NCBI GenBank assembly: GCA_002270565.1
Contig: NQMI01000149.1
Coordinates: forward strand, 1-64,000
Direction of reading: 5' to 3'
Origin: Stenocarpella maydis
Lineage: Eukaryota > Ascomycota > Sordariomycetes > Diaporthales > Diaporthaceae
Length of the DNA stretch: 64,000 nucleotides
Shown: positions 22,101-33,349 of the stretch, in pieces
How positions within the stretch are numbered: position 1 is the first letter of the stretch
Layout: every line of letters starts with the position of its first letter
Notes under the pieces: model-generated
Seen by the model: the letters and a program-made list of their open reading frames with translations, nothing else
Database searches by the model: none
What the model was told of the DNA's origin: nothing
Translations under genes and position numbers: made by a program

Positions 22101-24689
22101 TATACATATGGCCCCATCAGGTACGGCGAGAGCCGCCTCAGCAAGGAGCACCGCCTGCGCCAGACGCCCCGCCACGACCTGCTCGGGGCCCGGGTCCCCG
22201 GCACCGCCAGGCTGCGGCCGCAGTGGCGCAACATGATCCGCGTCAAGAGCCTGCCCTGGCTGGACGACCACCGCGTCCCGCCCCATGTCTTACACCCAGG
22301 CGCTGCCCACATCGCCATGGCCATGGTGGCCGCCGAGCAGGGCGTACGGCGAGCTGCCGGGCGCGCTCCCGATCGTCGGCCTCCTGCGGCACCGTCAAGG
22401 GGCGGAACCCGGACGGAGCCTTTGTGGCTGGCCTGCTGCGGGCCCTGGGCACAGAAAACCCCTCGGGGCAGTTCGTCTCGGTCGACGTAGACGCCGGTGA
22501 CCTCAACATCCAGGACGAGGGAGAGGCCAGCGAGCTGGTCCGGTGCCTGGCTGACCAGGAGGCCGCACTGCAGCCCGGAGCACAGCAGAGCAGTGGGGCC
22601 ACGGGTGCCTCGGCGGATGGCGAGGTGGACCGTGAGCTTGCCTGGCAGGACGGGCTCATGTGGGTGAGCCGCATGGTCCCTGACGCCGGGCTGGAGGCCT
22701 ACGCCGGGACGACCACCATGCCAGAGGACCAGGACCTGCAGGCGGTGGCCCTGGGGTCGCAGGGCCCCGTCCGGGCCGCCTTTGGGGTGCCGGGGATCCT
22801 GACATCGCTCTACTTCCGACCCTACGTGGAGCTGTGGCAGCCCCTGCCGGGGGACGCCATCGAGGTCCAGGTGGCGGCCGTCGGTCTCAACCGGAAAGAC
22901 CTTGGGCTCTGCTCTGGCCGGTTCGACCAGAATAACCTGTCCAACGAGTACTGCGGTGTCGTCTCCAGGAAGGGCGCGGATGTAGGCCAGTTCGGGGTTG
23001 GCGATGCCGTCTACGGGCTGGGCAAGGGACACTTTGGGAACTACACGCGCGTGCCCGCGGCCCTGGCGCAGAAGCTCCAGCCGGGCGCGGACCCGGTCGA
23101 GGCGGCCACCATGCCCCTTGTGTACATGACAGCCGTGTATGCGTTCGAACACGTCGCGAGGCTGCGGAGGGGCCACAAGGTCCTGGTCCAGTCCGCGTCG
23201 GGGGGCCTGGGCCTGGCCGCTGTCCAGCTCGCGAGGGCCCTGGGTGCCGAGGTCTTCGCCACGGTTGGGACCGAGGAGAAGGCACGGTTCCTCTCCGAGG
23301 AGGTGGGTGTCGCCGGCGACCACATCCTCTCCTCGCGCGACGCGGCGGAGCTATCCCGTGTGGCCTCCACGCTCCGGGGCGGCGGGTTCGATGTCATCCC
23401 GAGTACGGCCCAGGGCGATATGCTCTACGAGTCCATCAGGGCACTGGCACCCCTGGGGTCTCTCATCGACGTGGGGCGGATGGACGTGACCAGCTCCAGG
23501 GCGATGGCGCTGGAGCTCTTCCAGAAGGGTGCAACCTTCACCTCGTTCGACCTGGGCGTCCTCGTGGACCACGATGTCGCCCTCGGCTCCGAGCTGATGC
23601 AGAGGGTGGATGAGCACCACCGCGCTGCGCGCATCGGCCCTATCCGGCCTCACACCGTGTCGAGCATCTCAAACCTTGACAAGGCGCTTCTCGAGCTCTC
23701 CAAGGGGAAGCATACCGGCAAGGTGGTCATCTCATACCAGGATCCAAGCTCGCTTATCAGGCTCTACCGGCCGGTCTCTCATGCTCGCTCTAACCCGGAG
23801 GCCCGTTACGTCCTCGCTGGTGGGCTGAGTGGCTTTGGCCGCTCTGTGGTGCGGTGGATGGTTCGCCGTGGGGCACAAGACATTATCTTGTGGTCCAGAA
23901 GCGGCGCAATGAACCTCCCCAGAGAGGCCACTGCTCTGGTTGACGAGCTGAAGCAGCAGGGTGTCTCCGTCCGGGTGGTCGCCTGTGATGTGAGCAACAG
24001 GGGCCAGGTCATGCGCGCCATGGGCGAGGCCTGCTCCGGCAGGACGGTGCGAGGCGTCTTCAACTTTGCGGTGTCGTACCAGGACATCTCGTTCGACAAG
24101 ATGACGGCGGACATGTTCCACCAGGGCATGGCAGCCAAGGTCCTCGGGACGAGAAACCTCCACGACGCCACAGTCGAGATGGGCCTGGACCTGGACTTCT
24201 TCGTCATGACCTCGTCCCTCGGGACAATGTACGCATTCCCGACCCAGAGCACCTATACCTGGCGGCCAACAACTACATGCCCTGGAAGACGCGTGGAGGG
24301 CGAGAAATGGGGCATCCGGCGGGCTGCGCAGCCACAACAGCGCGGCCGACCAGTCCCCAGCCGCACAGCTCCGCCGGCAGTTTGAGGCGTCGGTCGCCTC
24401 GGTCCGGGGCCGGGACGGGGTCGGCAAGGGTGCCATGGCAGAGGCGGTCGCGCTCGTCGTCAACGCGGTCGTGGCGGCGGTGGCGGGCATGTTGTTCATC
24501 GACAGCTCGGCCGTCAACCCGGCCAACACCGTGGCGGACCAGGGCATCGATAGCCTCCTTGCCGCCGAGTTCCGGAACTGGCTTCATGTCTCTTTCGGCA
24601 AGGGCATCAGCATGCTGGACCTGATGGACCCGAGGACCACCATTAACGCATTGTCCATGAGCATTGTCGAGGACGCTATTGCGTCGTGA
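19189..24689 (+). pseudogene. Highly reducing polyketide synthase, decayed
   Basis: Recognisable in order: KS (19189 to about 20600, introns 19241-19298 and 20146-20213), malonyl-CoA AT (about 21090-21960, GHSPGE), an N-terminal scrap of DH (about 22230-22330), ER (about 22780-23740), KR (about 23790-24270) and ACP (24435-24650, Ser in GIDSL). The frame breaks at about 20440, at a C7 run near 20825, at about 22340-22400, near 24255, and again before the ACP. The AT lacks roughly 45 residues between AAYAAGELSAAEAI and VNSPDS. Most of DH and any methyltransferase region are missing between 22330 and 22400. The KS nucleophile motif reads NSACTSA instead of the usual DTACSSS. The sequence is GC-rich, so decay was by indels and deletions, not RIP. 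One or two frame breaks could be sequencing errors, but the deletions cannot. No functional enzyme can be made. Confidence 0.9.
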
Positions 24690-25454
24690 GCCCCAGGGTA
24701 TAGAGAGTGCCTAGGTATTTCTGTTCCACGGATATGATAACAGGGTGTTCTTGTTTCCCTATAGCTCTAAATCTTTAACATCGTCGACGTCCTGGGCGGA
24801 CATCTTATTTCTTTTCTCCCATATCTCTGCGTATCTCAGGTCTCAGGGTTGGAGATGCTCTCCCCCGAAAAAGGCAGAAGGAAGAAAGAAAAGATCATTT
24901 CGGAGCTATAGACGATAGCCAGACATGAAGCGTTTCGTGTCTCCAATCTCGGATGTCAGTGCGCATGTATGAACTGAAAGACAGCGTGAGATGAAACTGC
25001 GCAGCGAACGCTTGCGGGGTGCTGCACAGGGGCCGATTGGCCTTGCTCTGCGTGCGTTGTTGTCTCTGGAGGCTAGGAAGGGGGTCAAAATTGAGTTATG
25101 GGAGCTACGGATCTAAAGTAGGTAGACTATCATAAACAGTGCGGTTAAGAGTTAAAAACAAGACCACCTGTAGGGACAAAGTACTTTGCCACGGCGACCG
25201 CGTGGCCCTCAGGTCTCTTCATACAATAGTAAGCGCTCCAGAACGCAGCGCTAAAAGAAAATTAAAAAAAAAAAAATACCGATAACTGGGAAGATAAATA
25301 TTATCAATAATCTTGATTTGATGTACAGCCCCAAAAAGCAAAAAGCCCCGGGGTTTTTTTTTTTTTTTTTCTCTTAACCCCAGCATGTACGCCTCAGTTG
25401 TCCATGGCCATGACTTGCTGCCTTCCTTACTATATCGATCCTCTCTACCCAGGA
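24690..25454. other. Spacer with homopolymer tracts
   Basis: Separates the PKS relic from the MFS relic; both end here (convergent). It contains an A12-type run near 25263-25276 and a T20-type run at about 25353-25371. No gene is supported. Confidence 0.5.
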
Positions 25455-26741
25455 CTAGAAAAGCTTCTCCCTGCTCATCAGCAATGCGTTGATAAGACCA
25501 ACGATACCGGCCACAAGAGGAATGATAAAAGACCGCTGGATCGCATCTGTGATTGCGCGCATCGCGGAAACGCGAGGCTCAGGACTGAGCAACTCGGAAA
25601 ATTGACCCTGGGCGACAGTTCTGGAGGCCAACCGCGCTGAGCATATCGGCCGGCCCGGCTTCCAGGCTCGCCACCGCGCAGCCCAGCTGCACGGTGGTTC
25701 CGGTACCGACGGCCGTGGGCACGCTGAACCCGTAGGTGTGTGCGGTCGGTGCTGACGGCTGCAGGTAGGCCAGGAACAGTGCACCTGAGAGCGCCGCCAT
25801 TATACCTGAAAACAGGCAGACTAGCATATAAGACTTGACTTTTGGCAGCGCCCAGCGGGCGACCAGGTTTGAAGGGGGTAGTTATTAGGAGGTATAGCAA
25901 CAGCTTTACCGCATCCATGAGCGAAGTGTCGTCTTGCGTGAATTGGAAGCAGATGGGGATATAGAATGTCGTCAGGAACATGCCAGTGTCGGCGCAGGTT
26001 GTCGTGATGTACATCTATACCTGCGTTCGAGACAGGAGAAGATGCGCGGGGAACGATCGAGTATCAGGGGTGGTCGTGATGCAGAAGTATTGCCGCAGTG
26101 CGTGCGATATGAAAAGGACGACGGATACAACAAGCAGGGCGATGGTCCGGCCGTCGCTCCAGTCCCAAATTCCCCTGCGGATATGAGACCCATCGCGAAG
26201 GCGAACCCACACCGCCGCGCTGAGCACGAACCCAACGGAGTCCAGGCTCACAAGTCTCTCGCGAAGGGACTTGCCAGCGCCAGGGTGGATAGCCGGCAGA
26301 TATTTCAAGTAAATAGGTGCTGTGACGGCTCCTTTCACGAGGTTGAGGTAGAAACCCCATCTCCAGGTTGCCGAAGAATCCGAGAAGCCTCCACTAGCCA
26401 CGGGTCCGAGGATGGCTCCAAGTCCACGGGCGAAGCCGGTGCCGGTGAGGTACAGCGCAGTCTGGTGGGCTTACTAACTCTGTAGCCCTTCTCAAGTCCG
26501 TTGGTGCATGCATGATGCCACAGAGGGTGCGGAAAACTCTCGTCAGTCTCCATGGCCCATATGGTCCTTGCTCCTGATAAAAAGGAACAGGCCTAGAGAC
26601 ATGGAGACCTCGGGACGGCTTCCCTAGAGTGGTTGGATGAGATGTCGGCGGCAAAGAGGCGGCGTACAGGCAAAACTGCACCGTGTTCCGGATCCCTTCG
26701 TGCGGGACCAATATAGACACAGGCGACAACCACTGCGTCAC
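25455..26741 (-). pseudogene. MFS drug-type transporter, decayed
   Basis: Minus-strand fragments in at least three frames align in order with 14-helix fungal efflux transporters. They are a GTGFARGLGAILGPV segment leading to TWRWGFYLNL (about 26450-26330), YLKYLPAIHP to a WSDGRTIALLVVSVVLF helix (to about 26060), YITTTCADTGMF (26014), a helix-rich part LVCLFSGIMAALSGALF (25827 onward), and a C-terminal end with SFIIPLVAGIVGLINALL (to 25455). Frame breaks fall near 25870 and 25630, and the N-terminal third is not clearly recoverable. Lying tail-to-tail with the HR-PKS relic, it was probably that pathway's exporter and decayed with it. Confidence 0.75.
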
Positions 26742-27612
26742 TGTGGTTCCAACCTGAACGAGAGCCCCTCGGGATTAGGAAATAGAACTTAGGTAGACTT
26801 TGTCGCCGTTCAAGATTGTGAGTATATGTGCATGTGGTTGTTGGTAGGAACAGACGATGATTTCGACCGAAATGTTTCGGCCGAAATTTGAGACGCCCCA
26901 ACCCATGATGCTCAGCATCCCCACATTTGCAGGAATCCTCAGCGACTGTTCCTCATTTCACTGAAAATTTGATACAGTCGCGGAGTTCTCGTTCATGCCA
27001 TCGTTTCACTAGGTAACCAGTGGGGATGCGCCGGGGCAGCAATCATTTAAACCTCTTCACCTCCCTCCTCGGCCCAGCTACTTCCTGCTCTTGATTTCTG
27101 GAACAATGCTGTCTTGATGCTTGGTGCGACCATAAGTTCGTTCTCTTGTTCAATAACTAATCCAGAAGAGTTTCGATTTCCCCACTGAGCGCCAGTGACC
27201 CCAGACTTGTCTTCTTGTTCATCTATGCGTTGCGTTTTTGACCTAGCGACGAGTCACTGCCGTTGACCTGGGAGAGAGCTCATCCTTGTAGACGTATTGG
27301 CACCTCGTTGCGTCCGAGTTCTGTAGTTACGATGGCTTGGCCCGAGTAGCGGCTTGTATTCTAGATAAATACCTTTAGAAGATGTCATCTTCTTTCCTTT
27401 CTGTCTCTGCTTCTCTGTGTGGGTGCCCTTCTTCCATTTCCTTACCTAGGCATGTGAAAATAATCGACCCGAATGGCCCGAACTACAACAACGAGCATCC
27501 ACACCTGCCATGAGCAACCCCCCTCCCCCCTTTTCGAGCCCCAGCCGAGCCCAGCTCTCACGGCCGCACATGGCCCCTGGATTGAACCCATGAGATGCTG
27601 CATGTCGCGCTG
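26742..27612. other. Non-coding spacer
   Basis: No supported gene. Base composition is normal for the unRIPed parts of the window, and only short chance frames are seen. Confidence 0.5.
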
Positions 27613-28086
27613 TCACGCATGCGCTCTCTCCTCAAGGCGTGCGCCAATGCTGTCCAAGATCTGAGACCGTACCTGACCTAGCTGTTTTCGGATTTGCGCG
27701 ACCATATCCCCCAACACTTGCCGGCGTAGCCCTGGCAGCCACCGGGCGAAGTGGCTGTCAAAAGCCCCGCGGAACCTAGCACACTTCATGTTGATCTGGC
27801 GACCATGACACGGCTCGAGATCCTCCGGCCTTGACCTTGCACGTGTGCGCTTCCTAGAGTGTGAGATGTCAGCACTGGACCCGAGCGTGAGAGGCGGCGG
27901 TGGGCCAAGCTCCCGGCAGGGCGGGGGCCCGAGGTTTGCCTGCTCATTCTCACCATCTACTTCCTCCAGACTAACTCCTAAGCGTCCCTGGGCAGTTACC
28001 ACCGTGCCCCCTCCATATTCGCCTGTGCCCGGGATCGTAATGTTCATGTATAGGCTCGACATAAGCAGGCCAGCTATAGAAGCCAC
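27613..28086 (-). CDS. Hypothetical ORF, doubtful
   Basis: An open minus-strand frame of 157 codons starting MASIAGLLMSS, with a Pro-rich middle, a basic SRKRTRARSR patch and an amphipathic C-terminal half (VAQIRKQLGQVRSQ). No family is recognised. It sits in gene-poor DNA next to AT-rich and A-run sequence. It could be a small orphan gene, an exon of a lost gene, or chance in GC-rich DNA. Confidence 0.25.
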   Translation of the reverse strand: MASIAGLLMSSLYMNITIPGTGEYGGGTVVTAQGRLGVSLEEVDGENEQANLGPPPCRELGPPPPLTLGSSADISHSRKRTRARSRPEDLEPCHGRQINMKCARFRGAFDSHFARWLPGLRRQVLGDMVAQIRKQLGQVRSQILDSIGARLEERAHA

Positions 28087-29787
28087 CCTATAGATCTATA
28101 ACAGGAGCATCTGATCCAGAAGTGCTCCTATGCTTATATATAAAGTTGTATTAGTCTAGGTAGCAAGTGAACGTACCGAATCCAGAACCCTCCAAACAGC
28201 AGAGTATTCGGATAGTAAAGACGGGCTATAGCCTGATAAGCAACACGGAATATAACAGCGTGAAGCATAAGGAGCTGGCACCCTTGAGGCTTAAACACTA
28301 GCTCTTTTCATGGTATTTTCCGGTCCTTATATAGACCCATCCATCTTGTGGGAGTAGCTTGCTGGGACAATTATACGCGAGGGAAGTAATAGTTCTGGAA
28401 CAACCACAAGGTATATAACAACTTCCCCGCAGCCTTAACGAGACCGCAGAGGTTAATTGGGGCTCGCAGCATAAAGGCGGCAAAATTAAACCAAGAATCA
28501 AAAAAAAAAAAAAAAAAAAAAAAAAGAACAGCCAGAACTCTGCCAGGTCGGCACAAACACAGTTATCAGCGCGGGAACCGGCCTAGACCCAGAGATCACG
28601 CAATGTATTAGAGGGCCAAGGGCAATCGCTGACAGCTGGGACGGTTGAGACGGGCGCCGCTGGGCTGTTCGCCCACTTCACTACTGCCGGTATCCGAGAA
28701 ATATTTATCTCCAGAGACATGGTTCTGGATCAACCACACCATCATTGATAGTTTTCGTCACCAGCTACTACCCAGTCATTGGGGCTCTAATGGAGGAGAC
28801 ACGAGAAAGAGTGAGAGAGATGTAAAATCCCCTGTGAGAAGTATACAGGCAGTCTACCCACCCAAGCTTTTGGTTTGGTCTGCTTCCGTGGCAGAGCAGC
28901 CTTGACTCTAGAACACAAATCAAGGAGTCCGCCGTAGAGACCTAGTAAAGATATAAGGAAGCATTACTTAGTTCATCTACTGTAAATGAGGCTAATAGAG
29001 AGCGAGAGCAAATATTACTTCAAGAGCCTGCTGATTGTTAGTAGTAAGGCAAACTTATCTGCTTGAATCACATCATTGCCCTCTTTCTCTCTTCACCTCA
29101 GTCTGCTGCTACGTATAGAGCCGGCGAAGTGAGGATTAGGAGTGAGAGAGCAGCACAGCACCGAGCCAAGGACCCTCCTTCAAAACCCAGGTTGGGCCGC
29201 CTCGAGGGAGGGGATCATATAGACTGTAGCTTGGCCTTTTATATAACGAGGACCTCTGGGGGAGGTTAACAATGTACAATATGGTATCTACTACGATGCA
29301 AGTTTGGGTAGAGTGAGCGGGGTGTATGCTCAATAAGGTTGGTGATTGAAAGTCGTTGAGGAAGTCTAGGCCTGCCAGCTGGGCCAGGGGCTCGGGCCCA
29401 GCTTGGCATGGGACTCCACTCATCGACATTGGCACATTAATTAAATTAGTTAAAGTCACGAATGCCCCACAACATATCCTATAAAAATAGAACACGTCTT
29501 ATAATATGGTGCTAAACATAACGACCTTTGGGGCTACATTATAGATTCGGGAGAACAGCATGTCATATGAATAACAACATCTTAGCGTCCCAGATACTTG
29601 TCGCTGCGGCACATCTGCATAGCATAGTATGTCGTATATATGTGTAAAATAGTGACTACGGGTGAGAGAACATGTGTGGCAGGGCACACCACAAAGGGTA
29701 CGCAGCTACTTACAGTACACCATTTGGTGGAATATGTGTTGGTGGACTACAACTGAAACAGACTACTCCGCAGTCAAGGTCTGCCTA
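28087..29787. other. Non-coding stretch with A26 run
   Basis: A run of 26 A lies at 28500-28525. The flanking sequence reads FAAFMLRAPINLCG-like on the minus strand but with frequent stops, so it may be old retroposed or transposon DNA ending in a poly-A tail. No gene is supported through 29787. Confidence 0.4.
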
Positions 29788-30219
29788 CCCCAGCTCAACC
29801 CTGTTCGCCCACCCAGTACAAGCATTAAGCGTGCAGCTTATTAGGAATTCTTATACCTCTTAAAAAGGAAAAGAGCTACCCCGCTACCCCGCTATCCCAC
29901 TACCCTAACCCTTTATGCTTTTTCTACCTAGTAGGCTTTCAGCACACCCGGTGGGCTTTCAACACACCTGGGAAAAGGGCCCTCTACACGCCCAGAGGCA
30001 CACGCCTAGAGGAAGGGCCCTTAATATGCCTAGAGGAAGGGCACTGCCTCTGGGCGTGTGGAGGCCCTTCCTCTGGGCACGTGGAGGGGCTTTAAGACGC
30101 GTTAAGGGGCTCTGAGAGCTTTAAGGCGGTGTGCTTTACAGGGGGGAGGGGTACAAGACATTATAGTAGGCTGCACGCTAAATCTCCTATATTGGGTGGG
30201 CGAACAGGGCCGAGCTGGG
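29788..30219. mobile_element. Foldback/MITE-like element with about 70-bp inverted termini
   Basis: CCCAGCTCAACCCTGTTCGC at 29788 continues to about 29861. Its imperfect reverse complement occupies about 30151-30219 and includes GCGAACAGGGCCGAGCTGGG. The matching continues inward through AGCGTGCAGC. A further inner inverted pair (CACGCCCAGAGGCA near 29988 and TGCCTCTGGGCGTG near 30047) makes most of the element able to fold back. It has no coding capacity. It looks like a non-autonomous DNA transposon. Target-site duplications were not resolved by eye. Confidence 0.65.
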
Positions 30220-31045
30220 TGGGTGGTCCTGAAAAGCTGGACGTTGACTGGTATTGAGGGCCGTCGAACTACTCTACATGCTAATTTTTTCAATGACTCG
30301 TGAGACTGAAACACCGCCATCTAACCAGATGCGAGCAATCGGTCGCACCAGGTTGTGTCCGTGAATGCAGAATTTCAACCTGAACTGTGAAGTTCTAGCA
30401 GTGCATCCTTGTTCGCCAACCCTTTGTTTCGCGCACTGTTGTGAGTGGCAGGCCGGTAGATACAACACTCAAGCCGACACCGTATTTTAATGTAACACCT
30501 GTCTAACAAGAGGATGGCCACACCCACAAAAGTTCAACTCTTGTTCTGCATCAACACGACGATGATTGGTTTTACAACAGTAAGGATGAGCCTCGCATTA
30601 TCATGGTTCTAGTCAGCCCGCTCGCCACAAAACTCTCACACGTCCCGCCCAGCAAATACCGGATTAGTAGGTCGCGTATACCGCTCATTCTCCGTCTCGA
30701 GGCAGTTTGACCTAAAGCGTCAACCATCAACGTTGAAAATGTCAATGCTCAGCACTACCGACCCCAGTGCCAGGTAGCAAAGTAACCTCATATGAGGGGT
30801 TTGTCAAGCTGACCAATGGCATCGGCCACCGGATGCCAAGGAGAAAAACCTGCAAGCCTCAGGGAGCCCGCAGTCCCCTCGTGAGTCGATCATGGTGCAC
30901 TTACTAGACCGGCGGAGCCGAGGAGCTCCTAGGGCAAGCTCTGAGGGCTTTCAAGTGCTTTCTCCTCCAGCCCCATTGCTCGGGCAGTGCATCCGGGCCT
31001 CACTTCTTCGCCTCCATTGACACTTGCCAACCTCCCCATTATGCA
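30220..31045. other. Spacer and promoter of the membrane-protein gene
   Basis: No gene is supported. The last 150 bases, CT-rich with TTGCC and CCCCATT blocks, form the presumed 5' leader of the gene starting at 31046. Confidence 0.4.
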
Positions 31046-32041
31046 ATGGCCAGCTTGGTCGTCCCTATCCAGGTCCCACGGCAGCCGACGATGGCCGGGG
31101 AAACAGGCCCCATCACGGCGTCGCTACCGGTCGACATGTTAATCTCCGGCTTTTTCGCGATTGCGTGTTATAACTGCGTCGAGATCCTTATCTTGCTGCT
31201 CTATCGCTTTAAGCGCCATGACGGGCTCTATTTCTGGAGCATGGTTTCGGCGACACTAGGAATTCTACTTCACTCGATGGTGGTGCTGCTGCGGTACTAC
31301 AGCCTCGGGCCAAACTTTCCACTGGCTGTTCTGACGTGCATCGGTTGGTATGGCATGGTCACTGGCCAGTCTGTCGTTCTCTACTCTCGCCTCCATCTCA
31401 TCTCGGATAAAGCCAAGATCCGCTGGGTGCTGGTTATAATCATCATTGATTTCTGCATCCTTCACATCCCGGTTACGGTCTTGTTCCTCGGCAGCAACAC
31501 TCGGGATTCCAACCGGTTTCTTCCTGCATTTAACATCTATGAGCGTGTCCAACTCATAGGGTTCTTCATCCAAGAATCCATCATCTCAGCTCTTTATATC
31601 TGGGAAGCTTCTCATGGACTCAAGCCCATCTTTGCCATAAAACAGATCGCGACGCGCAACGTCATCCGACAACTCATCCTCGTCAACATCGTGGTTGTGC
31701 TCCTCGATATGAGCCTTATCATCACCCAGTACCTGGATCATTTCCAGATTGCAACAACTTACAAGCCGGTGGTTTACAGCATCAAGCTTAAGATGGAATT
31801 TGCCGTGCTCAACAGGCTGCTGTATCTCGTGCGGCACCGGGAATGTAACTGCATGCAGGTTGTGGGCGGGCCCTCCGGTAATCTCCCTCGGCCATCGAAT
31901 CCCAACATTACCGAATGCTGGTCGAACGAGCAGGCTCCGTCTTCCGTGGGATTCAATGGCAACGGGATTGAGCTGCATGTTGTCCGAGCTGCCGATGCTC
32001 CCTTAAAGACAGATAGTCGCAGTCCTCATCGGCCGTCTTAA
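31046..32041 (+). CDS. DUF7703-type integral membrane protein
   Basis: An uninterrupted frame of 331 residues. About seven hydrophobic segments are visible: ISGFFAIACYNCVEIL, MVSATLGILLHSMVVLL, FPLAVLTCIGWYGMV, WVLVIIIIDFCILHIPV, IGFFIQESIISALYIW, LILVNIVVVLLDMSLII and a last weaker one. The GWYGMVTGQSVVLYSRLHLI stretch followed by a histidine/proline-bearing helix and a YERVQLIGFFIQE loop is characteristic of the fungal membrane family now labelled DUF7703, whose function is unknown. The C-terminal 60 residues are polar and presumably cytosolic. The frame is intact, in contrast to the relics on both sides. There is no obvious link to the polyketide genes. Confidence 0.8.
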   Translation: MASLVVPIQVPRQPTMAGETGPITASLPVDMLISGFFAIACYNCVEILILLLYRFKRHDGLYFWSMVSATLGILLHSMVVLLRYYSLGPNFPLAVLTCIGWYGMVTGQSVVLYSRLHLISDKAKIRWVLVIIIIDFCILHIPVTVLFLGSNTRDSNRFLPAFNIYERVQLIGFFIQESIISALYIWEASHGLKPIFAIKQIATRNVIRQLILVNIVVVLLDMSLIITQYLDHFQIATTYKPVVYSIKLKMEFAVLNRLLYLVRHRECNCMQVVGGPSGNLPRPSNPNITECWSNEQAPSSVGFNGNGIELHVVRAADAPLKTDSRSPHRPS

Positions 32042-32166
32042 TTTGCATTATTTAGCGGAAATCCATACCATATATCTCCTTATAACTAATCTATATATAA
32101 TTAACTCGGAAAGCTAATACTACTAATAAATACTAATAGCATTCTTTATTCTTCCGCCAGCCGCCT

Positions 32167-33349
32167 TTGACTCAGGTCAGGTTCTGCACTCTCCCGTCCT
32201 ATGAGCCAACTCCGCCTACCAGCCCGGTCGAAGAACACGCCCACCGCCCGGACCAAAAAGACTTGTCACGATCCCTGGGCGCCGATCTTCCACGGCATCA
32301 CCATCCCACCGAAAACCGCCATGAAGGGCACCGAGAGCCGCGCATCAAGAGAGCGCCAAATGGTCCCTTGGTGAAGGACGAAAACAATGTGCCGTCATGC
32401 CTCGGAGAGCGGCTCGTAACGGCACTCGAGAAGCTCGTTGCTGTAAAGGGTGGGCCAAACACCGCATCTGACGGAGGTCGAGAGGAGGATGACAGGGTCA
32501 GTGATGGTGAACCGGAGAGAAACCAGGTTGTGCCAGGATCGAAATTGGAATATAAGCGTGTGGAACAAGTGTATGTACAAATACCTACTTCCGTGGAACA
32601 TGGCTGACAGTATAGCAGCTGGGACGATAAGGCAGGCAAATACAGGTTGGTCGAGTCGGTTGATTCCCGAAGTGATAAGCTCGATCAATACGTGTTTGTC
32701 GTTGGAAATAGAATCGCTATATCTCAGATTTCTTAGTCGCTTAAGGTCTCCAACCCGAACTGTAGACAGGAATACTCAGTGCACGACTCCCTACGTGGGA
32801 TATCAAGTCCACGTGGCTCCGAGATCCCCTCAGAGAAGTTTGCAGGGATATCGTGGTGTATCCCTAGTCAACAGCAAGCCCTCGGTACGAGCCGCGGCCC
32901 AAAGTCCTGTGGTTTGGCTGCTAGTCAGGTACAGATCGAGCGGAATAATCTCTTTGACGTCTGCGAAGACCTAAAGCTGCAGCTGAAGCGCAATGCAAAC
33001 AACTCTGATGACGCAATGGCAGGGAAGCATCCGAGTCTCCTCGTGGAGTATATCGACGTCGCTCTACAACCAATTGCCGAGCACCTGTCAGCTCTTCTCG
33101 CAAAGCATGAGATTACGTAGGACCTGCTATGGGGCCTTTTCGAGCCCTGCGTAAAAGTCTACACTACCTGCCCAAGGCACACGGCGCGTCCAGGTGTGTC
33201 CTATTCAACCATTGCGAGGAGAGAACCGAAATGGATGGCTCGAAGTGCATGTACCTCGAGACTCGCCATCTGAACTCCCACAGGAAGATCCTGGGCGAGG
33301 TCACCGCTGGCATCAAGATCCCATTCCTTTTTTTCTCCCTCTCTCATTA
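32167..33349 (+). pseudogene. AAA-family ATPase, N-terminal remnant
   Basis: Scattered plus-strand segments match the N-terminal region (DUF7025-type) of fungal AAA+ ATPases in the right order: KLEYKRVEQ (about 32545), SSWDDKAGKYRLVESVD and DKLDQYVFVV (32615-32705), KHPSLLVEYID (about 33030), AKHEIT then a TAG stop followed directly by DLLWGLFEP (33110-33150), and after a frame change CVLFNHCEERTE and KILGEV (33195-33300). The stop at 33118-33120 sits where family members have tyrosine. The ATPase module itself is absent. It is a truncated, frameshifted relic with no product expected. Confidence 0.65.

Noticed and set aside
21854..23323. 489-codon antisense frame over the HR-PKS relic
   Set aside because: GC-rich shadow; AT and ER motifs are on the plus strand.
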